A stretch of DNA of 64,000 bases, taken from assembly GCF_027943255.1 (NCBI RefSeq), contig NC_072894.1, forward strand, positions 130,067,601 through 130,131,600, in the 5' to 3' direction. The notes beneath the pieces were generated by a model, which saw only the letters and a list, made by a program, of their open reading frames with translations, did no database searches and was not told the origin of the DNA. Below, in pieces: positions 11,032 through 23,479 of the stretch. Source of the DNA: Anastrepha obliqua (Eukaryota > Arthropoda > Insecta > Diptera > Tephritidae). Position 1 is the stretch's first letter; each line of letters starts with the position of its first letter. Position numbers and translations under genes: made by a program.

Positions 11032-11175
11032 TACCTCGCCAGTTGCCGCAGTCACGAAAACCGCCTTTCTTGGGCAGCTTCACTATGATGTCTTTTGTCC
11101 AGGACGGAGGCAGCTTCTCATTGTCCCAGACGGCGGTGATGTGAGGATGCAAAATTTCCTCTGAAATGTGATCTT

Positions 11176-12310
11176 ACAAAGCATGATATGTTTCTGGCTC
11201 TATCTCTCTATTTCTGACATGGCCTCAGCGAAAATAGTATAAAGGCGCTAAATCAGATGAAATGGGCGATCAGAGTGCTGCCTAATATCGTAAAAATTTT
11301 CCACTGGATATTTCACTTGTTGAAACCACCTATGTATGTATGTATATTCAATATTCGGCCCATCAACAGTTGGCCGAAACATACATAGTTTTCACAAATC
11401 CACAGTCTTCGAAGTGGATTTGAGTTATTGAATACAGATCTCGCGCCAAATCGAACTCATTTTTGAAATTGTGTTTAGCTTCTGCCGAAAGAGACTCCCT
11501 TAAAATTGGAAGACCCTTTATTAATAAATATTTTTATTAAAAACGTCGCATTGCCTCTAAACAAGCATTTGTTTGTGCGCAAATTACAAAAATATTATTA
11601 TTCAAATTTATGTAAATACCTATCTATTTATATGTATGTATGTATGTAAATGTGGCATAGGTACCTTTCTATATATAAATAGACGTGTAAATTTGTGTAA
11701 CGCCTACATTCGACCACCCATTTGTAAATAGGATTTCTGATTACGATTCTAAATTTTCTGCTTATTTTACTACTGATAAGCGAATTGTATAAATTTTTGT
11801 TTATTTTTCCTACTTAGACGAATGAACTGACTGTGAAATATATAAATCCGGCTGTTAGCACATTGGCGCCACTACGCTCGCCTACAAGTTCTAGGAGCAA
11901 AATAAGATCTTTAATAGAATTTTCGAAATCAAATAGAAACTATGTAAAAAACTCATCATTGTTTTGACGGGTTAAGGTGACTGTAAATTTGCTGACATTT
12001 TCCAATATTTGTGGCAGCATCACATGGTTGACTGATAGTCGCGAATGATTTGTGATTACTATTATAGTATTTTAGTAAATTGCCCTCTATTCTTGAATTT
12101 CCTTTTAATGCTGAGGTTAATGGTGTCACTTTGAAATGGGTGTTATAGACATATTTACTCTGAAATGCGAACTTGCCGTAGTCACATTAATACATACTTG
12201 TCTACAATTATTTAATTGCATAATTACAGTGCATGAACGGCGCGCATAAATGACACCTTTCATGGACCACTTGAAAATTGCGCAAATCGTTAAGTGCAAT
12301 TTTTTGTGTT
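11176..12310. other. Intergenic; (TATG)n runs, no gene recognised
   Basis: AT-rich with short TATG microsatellite runs near 11330 and 11632. I see no exon or complete element. Confidence 0.4.
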
Positions 12311-12313
12311 GAA

Positions 12314-12400
12314 GATGGAGTATTCGAGAGTAATTTTTTGCCGAATATTCATGGGCTTTTGCATGCTGGCGACAGCGAATATCAGATCCGTTGACATGGT
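12314..12400 (+). repeat. Small fragment of the RTE-like LINE
   Basis: One frame reads GVFESNF...GLLHAGDSEYQIR. It matches the GVFERKILRKIFGLLHVGNGEYR segment of the LINE copy at 49170-50590. Nothing else of the element is present. Confidence 0.5.
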
Positions 12401-12719
12401 GACAAGGTGTTCACTGTACATTCAGAGCTCTACTGGCTAGGTAATGACATACGAATGTGGACAAATGCTTCAGCTTGATAGAATTCGAAGCACCAGTTTA
12501 TGTGCGGGACAAATATTTTCGTTTAATTTAATTTTTAACATATTTTTAAAATTTTGGGCCCTTATAAAAAATCACTGACTGCCATTTTTTGACATTCGTG
12601 AAGGAAAATTAAAAGAGGACATTAAATTATAACGACCTGTAAACCTTTTGTTACAAATTTACGGAAAAGTGTGTTTTTATAAATGAAATTCAAAGGTAGT
12701 TTTGAAAGCGTTGGCGGCG

Positions 12720-13545
12720 CGGGTAGGTAGGTGATATAATTTAAGTATCACTCTGGAACTGCCCAAATAGCACTGAAGCGCCGTTTTGACACCATTGTGA
12801 GACCTCCAACTGACAGATATCTACAGCCAGCCAGAGCTGTTGATGTGATGGAGCAGATTGATGGGATTTAGGTTGGTGCACTGCCTCATGCGGGAGCACC
12901 TAGTCTCATGCGGGAGCACCCTGCCTCGAAGAAGGGAGCACCTAGTGACCTTAATCGTGTAGCTACCAAACCCGGCCATTTACAGAGAAAGTGCTCAACA
13001 GTCTCCTTCTCTGAAAGGTTCTGAAATGGGGGTAAATGGTAAGCCTAGGTTTTTCGCGTGTGTGTTGATCATCCAATGACCGTTTTGGAAATTGAGTGGC
13101 ACAGGTCCACTTGAGTCCTCCAACTATTGTACGAGGACTAAAGGGTTTTCGAAGTAGCACATGAAGAAATGGAGCTCCATCTTTTGCGTTTTCCTGAGAA
13201 ATGAGTTGTTCGATTTCCCTTTAACAACAGTAAGGGGGATAGCGATGACCGAGTAGGAGGTCTCAGAGGCCAATTCCGTCCCCTTCCTGGTAACCGCATC
13301 AGCTATTTCATGTCCCTCTATGCTAATATGTCTTGGAACCCAGATGAAAGAAATCTTACCTGCACACCCAAGATATTTGATCTCTTACTAACAGCAGTTT
13401 ACTAGGATCTGTATCATGTTGTCGTCGGAGCCTTAATTGCGGCTTGACTATCAGAAAAAATGTTAATATCTGCTTCGCTTCTACGTTCCCTAAGCGTTTT
13501 GCATGCTTGCAAAGACTTCTGCTTGCAAACTCTAGCAGTATTCGG
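12720..13545 (-). mobile_element. Antisense I-group LINE fragment, RNase H region
   Basis: On the minus strand, from about 13545 down, broken frames give ADINIFSDSQAAIKA, then a WVPRHISIEGHEIADAVTRK segment. These are hallmarks of the RNase H domain that follows the reverse transcriptase in I/LOA-type LINEs. Further down are GHWMINTHAKNLGLPF and a C-terminal AFSVNGRVW piece. Several stops and frameshifts interrupt it. At 12868-12935 the motif CTCATGCGGGAGCACC is duplicated in tandem. The reverse transcriptase is missing, so this is a degraded 3' portion. Confidence 0.65.
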
Positions 13546-13559
13546 CAATTTTAACGAAT

Positions 13560-14666
13560 AAATAAAAAGTTAGGCGTCTCATTTTTTTGTCCATTGAACC
13601 AATTTTGTGGATATCGTCAAGAAGGAAAAGGCCCAACATAGTAGTTGTGAGTGTTATGACAAATTCAGTTTTTTATTTAAAGTGTAATATCAAAATATTG
13701 AGGATTGTTGCAATTAGTTTAAATTAAATTTTACGCTTTTTAAATTTTTGGGTAAGCAGTTTAACCTAGAATTCACATCAAAATCTGAACAAAAATCTGT
13801 GTACGTATGTATGCATGTATGTATGCACACGCGTGCACCCAACTACATGTGCTATTTCAATATTTCTATATTTAAATATTTTTAGATGCGAAAAAATGTT
13901 GTTGTTAAAATTGTCATCCAATAGGAATGTATGTATGTATTTTATGTATATATACATCAATATATGCTGAGAAATATTTTTGGGTAGTTAATTGCATTCT
14001 TTTATCGCTCGAAAAATTTTTGACACGCTTCTTATTTATGATTAAATCATATGCATACGTACATTTGCTTTAAATTTATTTTGCCACAAATACACACCTA
14101 CATATTTATTTAAGATCAAGGCATTTGCGACCATCGCAACAAAAATGCATGTGTCCCCTGCATGCATAATTTATTAATAAATTTTATGAACTTTTTCTAA
14201 GCGCAATCTTGGCTTCGTTTCATAAAACATGTCAAATAAAGAAATTCACAACACATTTATAGGTTCTTAAAATCAATTTTATAATGATATGATGAGAGGG
14301 CAGAAAATGCGTAAACAACTATTCACTAATGCTTGTGCACACTTCGTTTAATAATACCTAATTGCTCAAAAAAATTTTAAACTAAAACAAAAACACACAG
14401 CCTGACGGTTGTTAGTCATCAGCAGCTGTTAACTCTTTAGAAAATCAGTGTTTGAATTCTGTAAATTTCTTCCACTACAGTGACAACAATTCTATTTTTA
14501 GTAGCTGTCAATGTCCTCAATCGCCTACGCTCCCCTTATCTGCCGCCATTGACGTCAACAGCTCAATAAACAGCTGACTGTTGAGCTTCTCTATGAAATT
14601 ACGTTCTCTGCTACATATTCGTTCTAACTGTTCGTTTGCCACTGGATTACCATAACTCAAAAGAGT
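13560..14666. other. Intergenic; no gene recognised
   Basis: AT-rich sequence with TATG microsatellites at 13803-13826 and 13925-13940. No coding exon can be supported. Confidence 0.4.
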
Positions 14667-14955
14667 GCGGCCGCCGTAGCCTATATAATGGTTTGTGCGT
14701 GACTACCACCATTTGGAAGTGCGCAGGTTCGAATCTCTATGCATGAAACTCAAAATAATAGAAAAGTTTATTCTGAGTTCGTAGGCAATGGCACTGCATT
14801 TCTGCCATAAAAAGCTCCTCACAAAAAACGCTCTGCCATTCTGAGTCGGCTTAAAAATTGTAGGTCCTTCCATGTGTGGAACAACATCAAGACGCTCGCT
14901 ACAAATAGGAGGAGGAGCTGAGCCAAACACCCAAAAAGGGTGTCGGTGTATAAAA
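14667..14955 (+). repeat. tRNA-derived SINE, full length
   Basis: Starts GCGGCCGCCGTAGCC and has a tRNA-like head with B box GGTTCGAATCTC at about 14727. It continues through the family body (TCGGCTTAAAAATTGTAGG, then GGAACAACATCAAGACG and AGGAGGAGGAGCTGAGCC). The end is CACCCAAAAAGGGTG, a perfect short hairpin, then a diverged tail. The same body recurs at 27151, 32617, 38394, 53761, 59067 and 62947. It is non-coding and presumably transcribed by RNA polymerase III. Confidence 0.85.
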
Positions 14956-14960
14956 TATAT

Positions 14961-16949
14961 TAATAAATTAATCGTGAACCCATTTTAGAGTCTCCATGAC
15001 CATGTAAGCGAAGGGTTTGCGATACCTACGCGATAAGTTTTCCAATGAGTTCAATTTTCAGACTTCTAAGTTAACACAATAAATACGTATAAGTACAATA
15101 AATGAAAAATTCTGGGCACTATTTTAGATTACCAAAAACACTTATATTTAAGGAAATTTTGGAGGACATTTTTTCATGAGGTCATAAGAAAATCCAACTG
15201 AACTCAGTTTACTATATTGATAAGCCTAATGTATTCTTCTTAAATTTGAGAACTCGCTTTTGGTCGGACTTAAAATCGATTAATTTTTGGTAGCATATAC
15301 GGCAAGCTGCTGTTCTTTTAGTAGCACTCTTATTGAGAACCTGCTAAACTGTCTGAAACTATTTTGTCATCGAAGTCATCTATCGGTAGCCCGAAGTAGT
15401 GGTTTCAGTTTGATTGATTTCGTTGCTCCTTTTCCAACTTCTTTGCAACTCTTTAATTGACTTGAGCGGTTTGTCGAGGGGAAATACGAGGGGACTTTGG
15501 TGTCATAGGATGAACCATCAATCCAAAGTTTGTCAAACAATTAATTTCCTTGAACACCAAGGTGTTCTGGTGTTCATTTAAACTCTAATTTAGTCCATTT
15601 CAATCAGAATTCAGACTCAATTTAGATTTTTTGACGAGATATCAATAAATAAGCAATATTTCCCATTTTTGGGTTATGTCAGTCTTGCAGTAAGCGTGCA
15701 ATATACATATGTGCAAACTCTTGTTGGTTTATTCATGAATTGTTTATATGCAACAGTACAATTTTTACTCCTCTTCAATGAAGTGTTCTATCGTTGTAAA
15801 GAGGGCGAGGAGAAAATCCAACAACATTAAGAATCAGGCGATGCAGCCAAGCAATGCAATTTACAGATTTCCAACGGCAAGACTATAAATCAATTTATGA
15901 ATTACTTTAATACGCAAATTCTTAACGACATTTTAATTTAATTTTTATTTCTTGAATATCAATATAAAAATAGACCACAATAATTTCATCATAAATTTGA
16001 TTTTTTCTACAACCAGCAGCAAAGGCCACCAGCCTTATCGATCGGAACGGTGAAAGCAAAAAAAAAATTGTATGTGTGAATCTACACACTTACATATTTG
16101 CACCCCGGTACCCTCGAGTTGGCCTTCTTTTGCTTTATCAATTTTTGGGCGCATAAATGAGATCTCGCGAAAGCACATTCGACAGCAACCAGAATGAAGC
16201 AAATATACCCATCAATCATGGGAGGAAAAAATCAAAATAAATAAAAGGAAACGAAAAATCAACAAGCAATAATAAAGAAATAAATTGGCGATTTTTTGCC
16301 TAACCTCTGATCCTTCAATGGAGCGGCAAACACCAACGGTCTACATTTTATGTTATTTTTATGGCAAAATATGGGAGTGTTTCTTTTTTAGTTTAGATTT
16401 TTTGCTCTTAAGTGTCGATATTAGTAGTGTGGGGCGTAAAGCGAAGGCTTTCATTTTAAGAAAAAGAATACATCCATAGTTTATGGTAATGTATTTAGGC
16501 TTATTTAAAAACAGGCAAATATTATTCTGAAACTAATACAATTTTTACTCATTACCAGCACGACAACGCTTGTTCTGAAAGATAAACTTTTGTGTGTGGG
16601 TGCATTTGATTACTAAATTAACAAATAGGAAATTGAAAATATAATTTAAGTTGAAATACAAGAATAAAACTACAAATAAATCATTTAACAATACATTTGT
16701 TTCCACGGATTTTAAAAACTGTTTGAGGGATTTAGTCGAAATTTAATACGAAAAAAATTTAAAAAGATAAAGCACTCGTATTTTTTATTTGACGGGTTAA
16801 AAAAATATGTTTGAAGTAATGAGTCGAAAATTAATACGAAAAAAATTGTAAGCTATCTCGAAATCAACAGACTGAGACAGTGCGTACTAAGCATTGTAAG
16901 GCTAACTAAACTGCTTTTTGAAAAAACGTCTTTCTATCATTTTTCTGTT
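14961..16949. other. Intergenic; no gene recognised
   Basis: Two kilobases of AT-rich, apparently single-copy sequence. Open frames are short and without family features. Confidence 0.4.
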
Positions 16950-16954
16950 TCATG

Positions 16955-16985
16955 CACAGAGATTCGAACGTACGCACTCCCGATA
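16955..16985 (-). repeat. SINE head remnant (minus strand)
   Basis: AGAGATTCGAACGTACGCACTCCCGAT matches the complement of the SINE tRNA-like head around the B box, as in the copy at 27340-27365. The rest of the element is not recognisable here. Confidence 0.5.
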
Positions 16986-16992
16986 ATTATCA

Positions 16993-18600
16993 AAATTATA
17001 TTTATGTAAATTCATTTGATCGAGTATAAGTAAATGAAAGCATTCTTATCGGGTTTAACATGCTGAGAGTAAAATATTTATGCCAGCAGTACCGTAACGA
17101 AATTTAACCGATTTTGAAATTTTAGCCGGCGACAGTTGTGAATACTAGCAAATCAGCATAGCAGGAATAGCAAATGAACCACACAATGCATTTAGTAGAC
17201 AAAAGCAAACATCTGAAGAAAGTCCTATTAATGGCGATACTCACGACTAAGGCACATTACATTTCTACACAGCTCCAATTACTTAAGCTATGCAAGAATT
17301 TACAGATCGCGATTTTTATGAAAAATTTGTAAACATTTTCCTTATTTTTGTGCGTGGTCGTGTACGTGTACGTCGACCTAATTGTTGTTGGTTGTCGAAA
17401 CTGCAATAAATCAGCAAAGGGAACATAACTACAGCAGTCAAATGCAAGCAGCAGTAACATTTGTTAACCGCGCTGCGGCATTGTACTTTATTAAGCTACT
17501 TCGAGCGAAGCAAATAAAACTTTCCGGAAAAGTCACAGCGCCTATGCGCATGAATACACCGAGTCACAAACACATCATGATAATTTACGCCCACGCAGTG
17601 CAGCGCACAGCCGTTGGTCTGCATATCTTACAACGCGTTTATCTGCTTGTTGCTCCTTCTTTTTTTCATTTTGCCCAAACAACGCTTTTACCGGAGCATG
17701 CGTGACTGACTCGCGGGAAATGCGAAATGCCGCCTGTACAATACCAGTTTGTTAGATGACTTTTCGTATCGGCTTTGTGTGTGGGGCCCAAGCAAGCAAC
17801 TCCTACAAATTTAGAGGCTGGAAAATATTTTATAGCCGCTTACGTTTTTTTTTCTTTATTAAATGTTTGCCAGTAGATAGGCAAACTCCTTTTTGTAGCT
17901 AATTAATTTGAATTTTTCATGCAACTACCTTTACCAATTTGCCTAGTTGGAAAATTGTTGCTGAAAGTTGAGGTGGGACAATTTTTTTTTATTGAAAATG
18001 AATAAAAAAATGAACTAATGAAGCTTTTGTTTTTTTTGGATCAAGTTCGTATCGTGCCCTGTTCAAATTACAAGAGAATTGTTTGAACTAGTATATCTAA
18101 TTTGCTGCATCATATCAGGGTACACACTTTCGTATATACTTAGTTAAACCGTAATTTTTGTTACCGATGAAATGAAATCAAAAAAACCAATTCAAATGCT
18201 TTTCCGGCGGAAAAATGCTTCAAAAAGATGTACAGTAGTTGGCAACGCCAGTGAATGTCAAAGTTGCTATTTGGATTGATACAGTTGCAACAATTGGTAA
18301 CGCAAAAACAGCTGTTACTTTCATTTCGCCCACTACAAGATTCGTAAATTGATTTCCACAAATATTTAGCAAAATTTACTTCACGGTTAAGAAAGTTAAT
18401 TGGATTTGGCAAGAAATGGTGAGTTCAATAACATAGATGAGTGAAGAAATCAAGTTTTACTTTTTCTGTACTTTAATGTAATTGCAGTGTAGACAGCATA
18501 CAATAGTTTGTTTTTTTAATATATATTCGTTTGTTTATGTGCTAAAGGTTATCGGTATTTTATATACAATAAACAAATGTATCCAGCCCGTAAAAAGAAA
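16993..18600. other. Intergenic region downstream of leucokinin
   Basis: No exon is supported. A 107-residue open frame at 17382-17705 lacks an ATG start at its beginning and any family feature, so I did not call it. Confidence 0.4.
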
Positions 18601-18605
18601 ATAAA

Positions 18606-18611
18606 TTTATT
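18606..18611 (-). terminator. Poly(A) signal of leucokinin
   Basis: TTTATT on the plus strand is AATAAA on the minus strand, about 50 bases past the leucokinin stop codon. Confidence 0.6.
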
Positions 18612-18662
18612 CGTACGCAGTAGCCATTAATCAACTTCCTGCGTTTTCAACAGGTCCAAGCT

Positions 18663-19160
18663 TCATTCGTCGGCGTCGAGTCGGGCACGCTTGCCGCCCC
18701 ACGAATGGAATCGTTGCTTCTTACCTAGCACCACAGAGTTGCGTTTCTCGTCATGTTGCTCTTGCGACTTCATGCGACAACGTTCAATAACTGCTTCCTT
18801 AATTATATTCACGAAATCCATGTCATTAAATTGTGCCATCAATAATTTGAAGAAAGCCCATATCTCACTACGTTGCTCAGCAACGGAGGTGCCAGTTTGA
18901 AAGACGCGTGAAAATGGCGCGTTAACAGATTCTTGCTGTTCCTGTCGATAAAAGGAATCAAGTGGATTTAGTGGATGTGAATCGTAAACGTCGCAAACAT
19001 CTTCAAAGCTTAAAATGGCTTGTAGAAGAAATCGGCGATATTTGGAAAGCTGCTCTTCACAAGTGCTAAGTTCATCGGCGACGGGTAGCGCGAATACTCG
19101 TGCATTTTGGCAAACAAAAATCAGCAAAGTGATGGAGAGTAATGTGTGAATGACGTGCAT
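18663..19160 (-). CDS. Lk: Leucokinin (kinin neuropeptide) precursor
   Basis: A 165-residue secreted prepropeptide in one open frame. Residues 1 to about 24 form a signal peptide (MHVIHTLLSITLLIFVCQNA, cut near VFA/LPV). A Cys-containing spacer follows. Near the C-terminus, KR at 139-140 precedes NSVVLGKKQRFHSWG (141-155), then G156 as amide donor and KR at 157-158 as cleavage site, with a short acidic tail. The mature peptide would be a 15-residue amide ending in the kinin core FHSWG-NH2, identical as I recall to Drosophila leucokinin. Kinins are released from neurons, act through a G-protein-coupled receptor, and stimulate Malpighian tubule secretion and gut contraction. The length is close to the roughly 160 residues of the Drosophila precursor. 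Just upstream of the ATG, on the minus strand, a pyrimidine-rich stretch ending in CAG could be the acceptor of a 5' UTR intron. Confidence 0.95.
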   Translation of the reverse strand: MHVIHTLLSITLLIFVCQNARVFALPVADELSTCEEQLSKYRRFLLQAILSFEDVCDVYDSHPLNPLDSFYRQEQQESVNAPFSRVFQTGTSVAEQRSEIWAFFKLLMAQFNDMDFVNIIKEAVIERCRMKSQEQHDEKRNSVVLGKKQRFHSWGGKRARLDADE

Positions 19161-21985
19161 GTTGATTGTCTGATTATAACTGAAAAAAGCTGCAATGAAA
19201 GTCCAGAGTAGAATTGATTAATAGCGATTTTTAGAAGAAATGCTTTGTTACAAGCAGTTAAATTACGTATTTGGGGCATTAACTTCCTTTCAGACTTAAG
19301 AAAATCAATACTTTATTAATGCTTTGCATACACGTACCATAAAATATAATTTTGTTTCTTAAAACCGGTTTTTTATGAAATTCATATTTTTAGTAACATA
19401 AGAATGCCGTTTTGCGTTAGTAATTGGACACTTTTAGTTCTCGGACACTTCGGCTTCAGTAGTCGGACATTGCAAAATACAACATATTTATTTATATTCA
19501 TGAAGAAAAAAGATATTCTTCAAGTTCTGAAAACTAAACTGAAAACCATTCCAGGCATCGAACTCTTTGTTTCGACTGTCTGTCTTTGCTAATGCTTTCT
19601 GCTTCTCTACTAAACCATATTCGAATTTTTTCTGAAAAACAACTTCAATCAAGTTTTACCTAGTCTATGATAATCTTCTATACAGTTTCAAGGAGATTAT
19701 GTCTTTAATGGAAAACTTCTTTCTTCAATTCTTCTGGTGACAGAAAACATTTAGTACCTCTTTTATTTATACCTGGCACTCGTTCATATAAACTGGATTT
19801 GGTTCTTTTTATATTCATAGTTAGGTTGTGAATTTCCTCAAGAGCAGACGAAAAATTCTATTAAGAGAATCCAATCTAAAAATATATATCCTCTAAGTAA
19901 AATTAAAGATAAAAAATAAACCCACAAATTATTGACTATTATTTTGACAATTTATTTATTTATTTTATAATTTGAATTTTTTTTTCATAAAAATATAGTT
20001 CATTCCTGTTGTATAACCATATAAGTCAAAGTTTCGAACTTTGTATAAAATTTGTAAAAAGACGGCAACTTTTTATTCAAAACTTATAGACAAATTTCTG
20101 GTATGTAGAGCACAAAATTTTGGTATAATAAAGTGCAAATAGCTTTGATTTTTCTGCTGACGGTGTTGGGTGTTTTCTTCCATATAACAAAAATGTGGAG
20201 TAGATGTTAAACGGAGAAACTGCATAAGACTGCAACCGAAAAAAATTCTCAAAAATCTGTGTAATTTTTGACTTACTTGAAACTTGGACTTTACTATACC
20301 AAAATTGAATGAGCTATAAAATATAAAATGAGGTGTAATTTTAAATACTCGGTCCGATAATTGAATGCAGCAGTAAATTTTGATTCAGCACTCAGCCATC
20401 CGTTTTAAAGCGTTAATTTTAACCAATCCAATAAAAACGGTTTTCAAATTATTTTTTACCTTGCTTATAAATTACTTATTTAAATATTGCTAGAAAGTCA
20501 CTTTATCTACACAACCTACAATAACTAAAAACCCTTCAATTGCTAAACTTAAGCACTGCTGCGTCAATGCCCGAACTAATTTTAATTTGTCATAAATTCC
20601 ATTTCGAAGGTATTCTAAGATTTAATATCGGCATATAGAACAGGAATTTCACAGAATTGACAAACATTTGTTAAAATGATTTAAATGTAACGTTCCTTTT
20701 ATTTATTTTAAGAGCACAGAGTGAAAATTGTCCGAGTAATATCCAAATGTTTGATCTAACAATAAATCTTTGCAGTGATTTAGCAATTGAAGCTATAAGG
20801 ATATTGCAACCTTTTAGATTGTTTTTTGAACTAAAACGAGCACTTTAAAATTTATTTATTATTATTTTAAAAGTTATTATTTATTATTTTAAAAGTTATT
20901 TTTGCATTAAAAAAATGTTTGCTAGCGATTCGAAAGTATTTAGAAGTCTACAATAATAGAGGCCCAACTGTAGTAAACATTTTTAGATTTGACTTCCGCA
21001 CTTGACAGCAAAATTTAGGTGCCTTCGAAATGGCCAAATTACCTTTGTTATTATTAGTGGAAATTGAGTAGGTTATGCGACTACTCCTTATAGACCACGA
21101 AATATTAATGTAACTTCTGTTTTAATTTAAATGCAGTTATTCCGCGATTTGCTCAACACAAACTGTAAGGATGTCGAAAGTTGGCTGCATATTTATAGCA
21201 AAATTTATAAGCAGGATCACAAGGATACGAAGAGTTCTCTCACAAGCATACTCAGAAGCAGGCAAACATACATACATTTGTACATATTTACATTCACAAG
21301 AAAGGCGTACAGTTAATAAAAATAATTACAGTTAACAAAACGACAAACGACAACGATTAGCACTCTGCAGAAGAAATGGGGGAGCGCTGTTTCTAAACCG
21401 TTACACTTTATGCATTTGAAAATGATATACAAATAATTGAAGTGTGCTTTTTGGTATTAACGCTACAGCGAGCCGAAGGGGTGTTAGCATCAAGCTGGTA
21501 CTACGAGCTATCAGCTAGGTGGTATAGTGGGTGGGGGGTGGCAAAATGCTTTCAGCTGTTGGCCGCTGGCTCTGCACCTCTTTTCCGACAAATTATCATA
21601 CGCAACAAGTGCCATAAATTCTGCGCTATGCTGACAGTCAAGTATAAGGAAATGTTATTAATTGCTTATGTACGAGTTCGCCATCAACACTTGCACTGTG
21701 TTGATGAAGACTCAGATACAGGAGTGTGTGGCATATATGCACATTTGTTTGCATTGTGACGTTTGTGAGAAAAGCGTTTTCTTTTGCCTTTAATTATCAC
21801 ATTCGAGCTTTAAAAATTAAAACAAAAAGTGCTTTTCGTTCTAGGCGGAATTCAAATGAAAAAAAAAAACATTCTTTAGACGTTATCGGAAGTCAAAAGT
21901 AATATATTAAAAATAAACCTGAAGCAGCGCTTGTTCTATTGAGTGCTTATGTGCACTCTTTGCTCACCCCATAGTAATACGTTTC
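19161..21985. other. Intergenic between leucokinin and COMMD4
   Basis: This holds upstream sequence of both genes. No transposon or exon is recognised. A short direct duplication of ATTTTAAAAGTTATT lies at about 20870-20905. Enhancers for leucokinin neurons would be expected here, but no specific site can be supported. Confidence 0.4.
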
Positions 21986-21990
21986 AACGC

Positions 21991-22019
21991 CAGTCGGTTC
22001 TACGTTACCGGAACGACCC
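21991..22019. repeat. 29-bp dispersed repeat motif next to the COMMD4 start
   Basis: CAGTCGGTTCTACGTTACCG followed by GAACGACCC matches 63465-63493 at 26 of 29 positions. Here a (CAA)n-rich stretch follows, running almost to the COMMD4 start codon, like the tail of a short retroposed repeat. Confidence 0.45.
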
Positions 22020-22071
22020 TCTGCCACTCCCCCTCTGCTGCTACAACAACAACAACCCGAATTACTTCAAA

Positions 22072-22952
22072 ATGGTACTAAAATATTTTCTGAACTACTT
22101 AATTCGTAACTGCTATTATTTCAGCTCATTGATTCTCTCTTCCAGCAGCTTAATTAACGTCTCAAATCATTTAATAAAATCATAAAACAATAATTTCATT
22201 TATCTTTGCAGAAATTTCGCTTCTGTGGGGATGGCGACTGTCCCGACTGGGTGTTGGCGGAGATTATCTCTACGCTTTCTGTGCTGAGTGCCAAAGACTT
22301 GGAATCACTGGCCGAGTTAGTTGCCAAGCGAATTATTGGCCAGCAATTGGAGGTATACATACATCTAAACTAAAGCGCTTTCATATTTATAACTGCACAT
22401 TTTTGTATATACAGGAGAGTGTCGTTAAATCGTTAACAGCTGACATATCTACCGATGGGAAATCCGCTGTCGCTTGTATACATTTTTTACTTATCAATGC
22501 GTCGCGTCATGCCATTAGCGAGTCAGTATTTAGCGAGGAGATTCAACAACTAGGTCTGCCAAAGGAGCATGCTGCTTCAATGTGTCGCGTGTTGGCCACT
22601 AATGTTACAGCTATACGTCAGCGCCTACGAGAGAAAGCATTTAGAAGTAAGTGTTACACTTTCAACAACAAACTCGGTTTATTCTCTAGTTCGACTTTCC
22701 ATATTGCCAGTTAATGAACTGTCATCAGTGCGCTACATTCCACCCTCGGCAGATAGCCCTGCTAATACTGTTGGTTGCGCGCAGTTTGAACTGAAAATCT
22801 CACAGGAGCTAATCGATGGATTGCCAGAGGACACCACACATGTCTTGAACATTGAGCACGCTAACGTGCATGCATTGCTCGAGGAGTTGAAAGAGGTGCG
22901 CACCACGTTGCAACAGTATAGTTGGCGACAGCAGAACCAAATGGATGTCTAG
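22072..22952 (+). CDS. COMMD4: COMM domain-containing protein 4
   Basis: Four exons: 22072-22074, 22212-22352, 22415-22646 and 22711-22952, all with GT-AG introns of 137, 62 and 64 bases, giving 205 residues. The start ATG is alone in exon 1, directly before the donor GTACTA. Joined to exon 2 it reads MKFRFCGDGDCPDWVLAEI, matching the MRFRFCGDLDCPDWVLAEI start I recall for human COMMD4. Exon 3 carries LTADISTDGKSAVACIHFLL and the near-invariant QQLGLPKEHAASMCR. Exon 4 encodes the C-terminal COMM domain, ending LLEELKEVRTTLQQY. COMMD proteins form the Commander complex with CCDC22/CCDC93, which works in endosomal recycling and cullin regulation. The length matches the roughly 199-residue human protein. 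There is no AATAAA close by; ATTAAA occurs at 23101. Confidence 0.9.
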
Positions 22953-23479
22953 AAGTGAAATGAATATATTGCGCGCATTTATTTACGAGGCATTGAATGC
23001 AGAAGCTCGTAATTTAGTATTCATAGCTTTTAGAAATAAGTTAATTATAAGAATAAGTGTATTAGTAATTCACTAGAGTAGAGGTGTAAACAGATAAATT
23101 ATTAAATTTTATAGACAGTGATATTTATAGGTTAAAAAAGTGCTTCTCAAGTATGCAATTATCTACAAAGCCAGAAAAATCTCAACCAACAAAGTAGATA
23201 ATACTCAACAGGTTTATGACTTATTCAAATTAAATAGTACCCTGAAAATATGATCATCTTCTTATCAACAGTGTGAGAATACATTCCCCACCCCGCTGTA
23301 ACAGTTAAATGCCTGTGCCAACCCTTAAGAAATATCGACGACGACGAGTTAGGGTCTTAGATACAATATGTAAATAAGCGAACTGAGAAGCACGGAATAC
23401 TTCGCCGTGCTTTTCCTTACAAGCTACTCCATCATTGGAAAACAAGTAGAATTAGTATACCTATTCACGAGTTTTATAT

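Larger units (their letters stand above)
8985..11175 (-). mobile_element. Antisense RTE-like LINE fragment, split by a mariner
   Basis: Reading the minus strand from 11175 down, translated pieces appear in LINE order. First are KLPPSWTKDIIVKLPKKGGF and CGNWRG before the mariner. After it come TLLNA, KVLATIIQGRL, AFDTIKRDSIWLALSRKGVP, EVVRQGCPLSPLLFAIV (about 9500-9548) and NFADDNCVSSL, the catalytic FADD box at about 9395-9409. An ALDWSPL..RPKITWRRSMLREL C-terminal piece lies at 9170-9360. Stops, frameshifts and a deletion between the FADD box and the C-terminus make it a relic. The mariner at 9768-11031 interrupts it between GNWRG and the next conserved segment. RTE/BovB-like is my best reading of the clade. 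Confidence 0.75.

Noticed and set aside
17382..17705. 107-residue open frame
   Set aside because: No ATG at its start, no domain or signal peptide, and no splice context.
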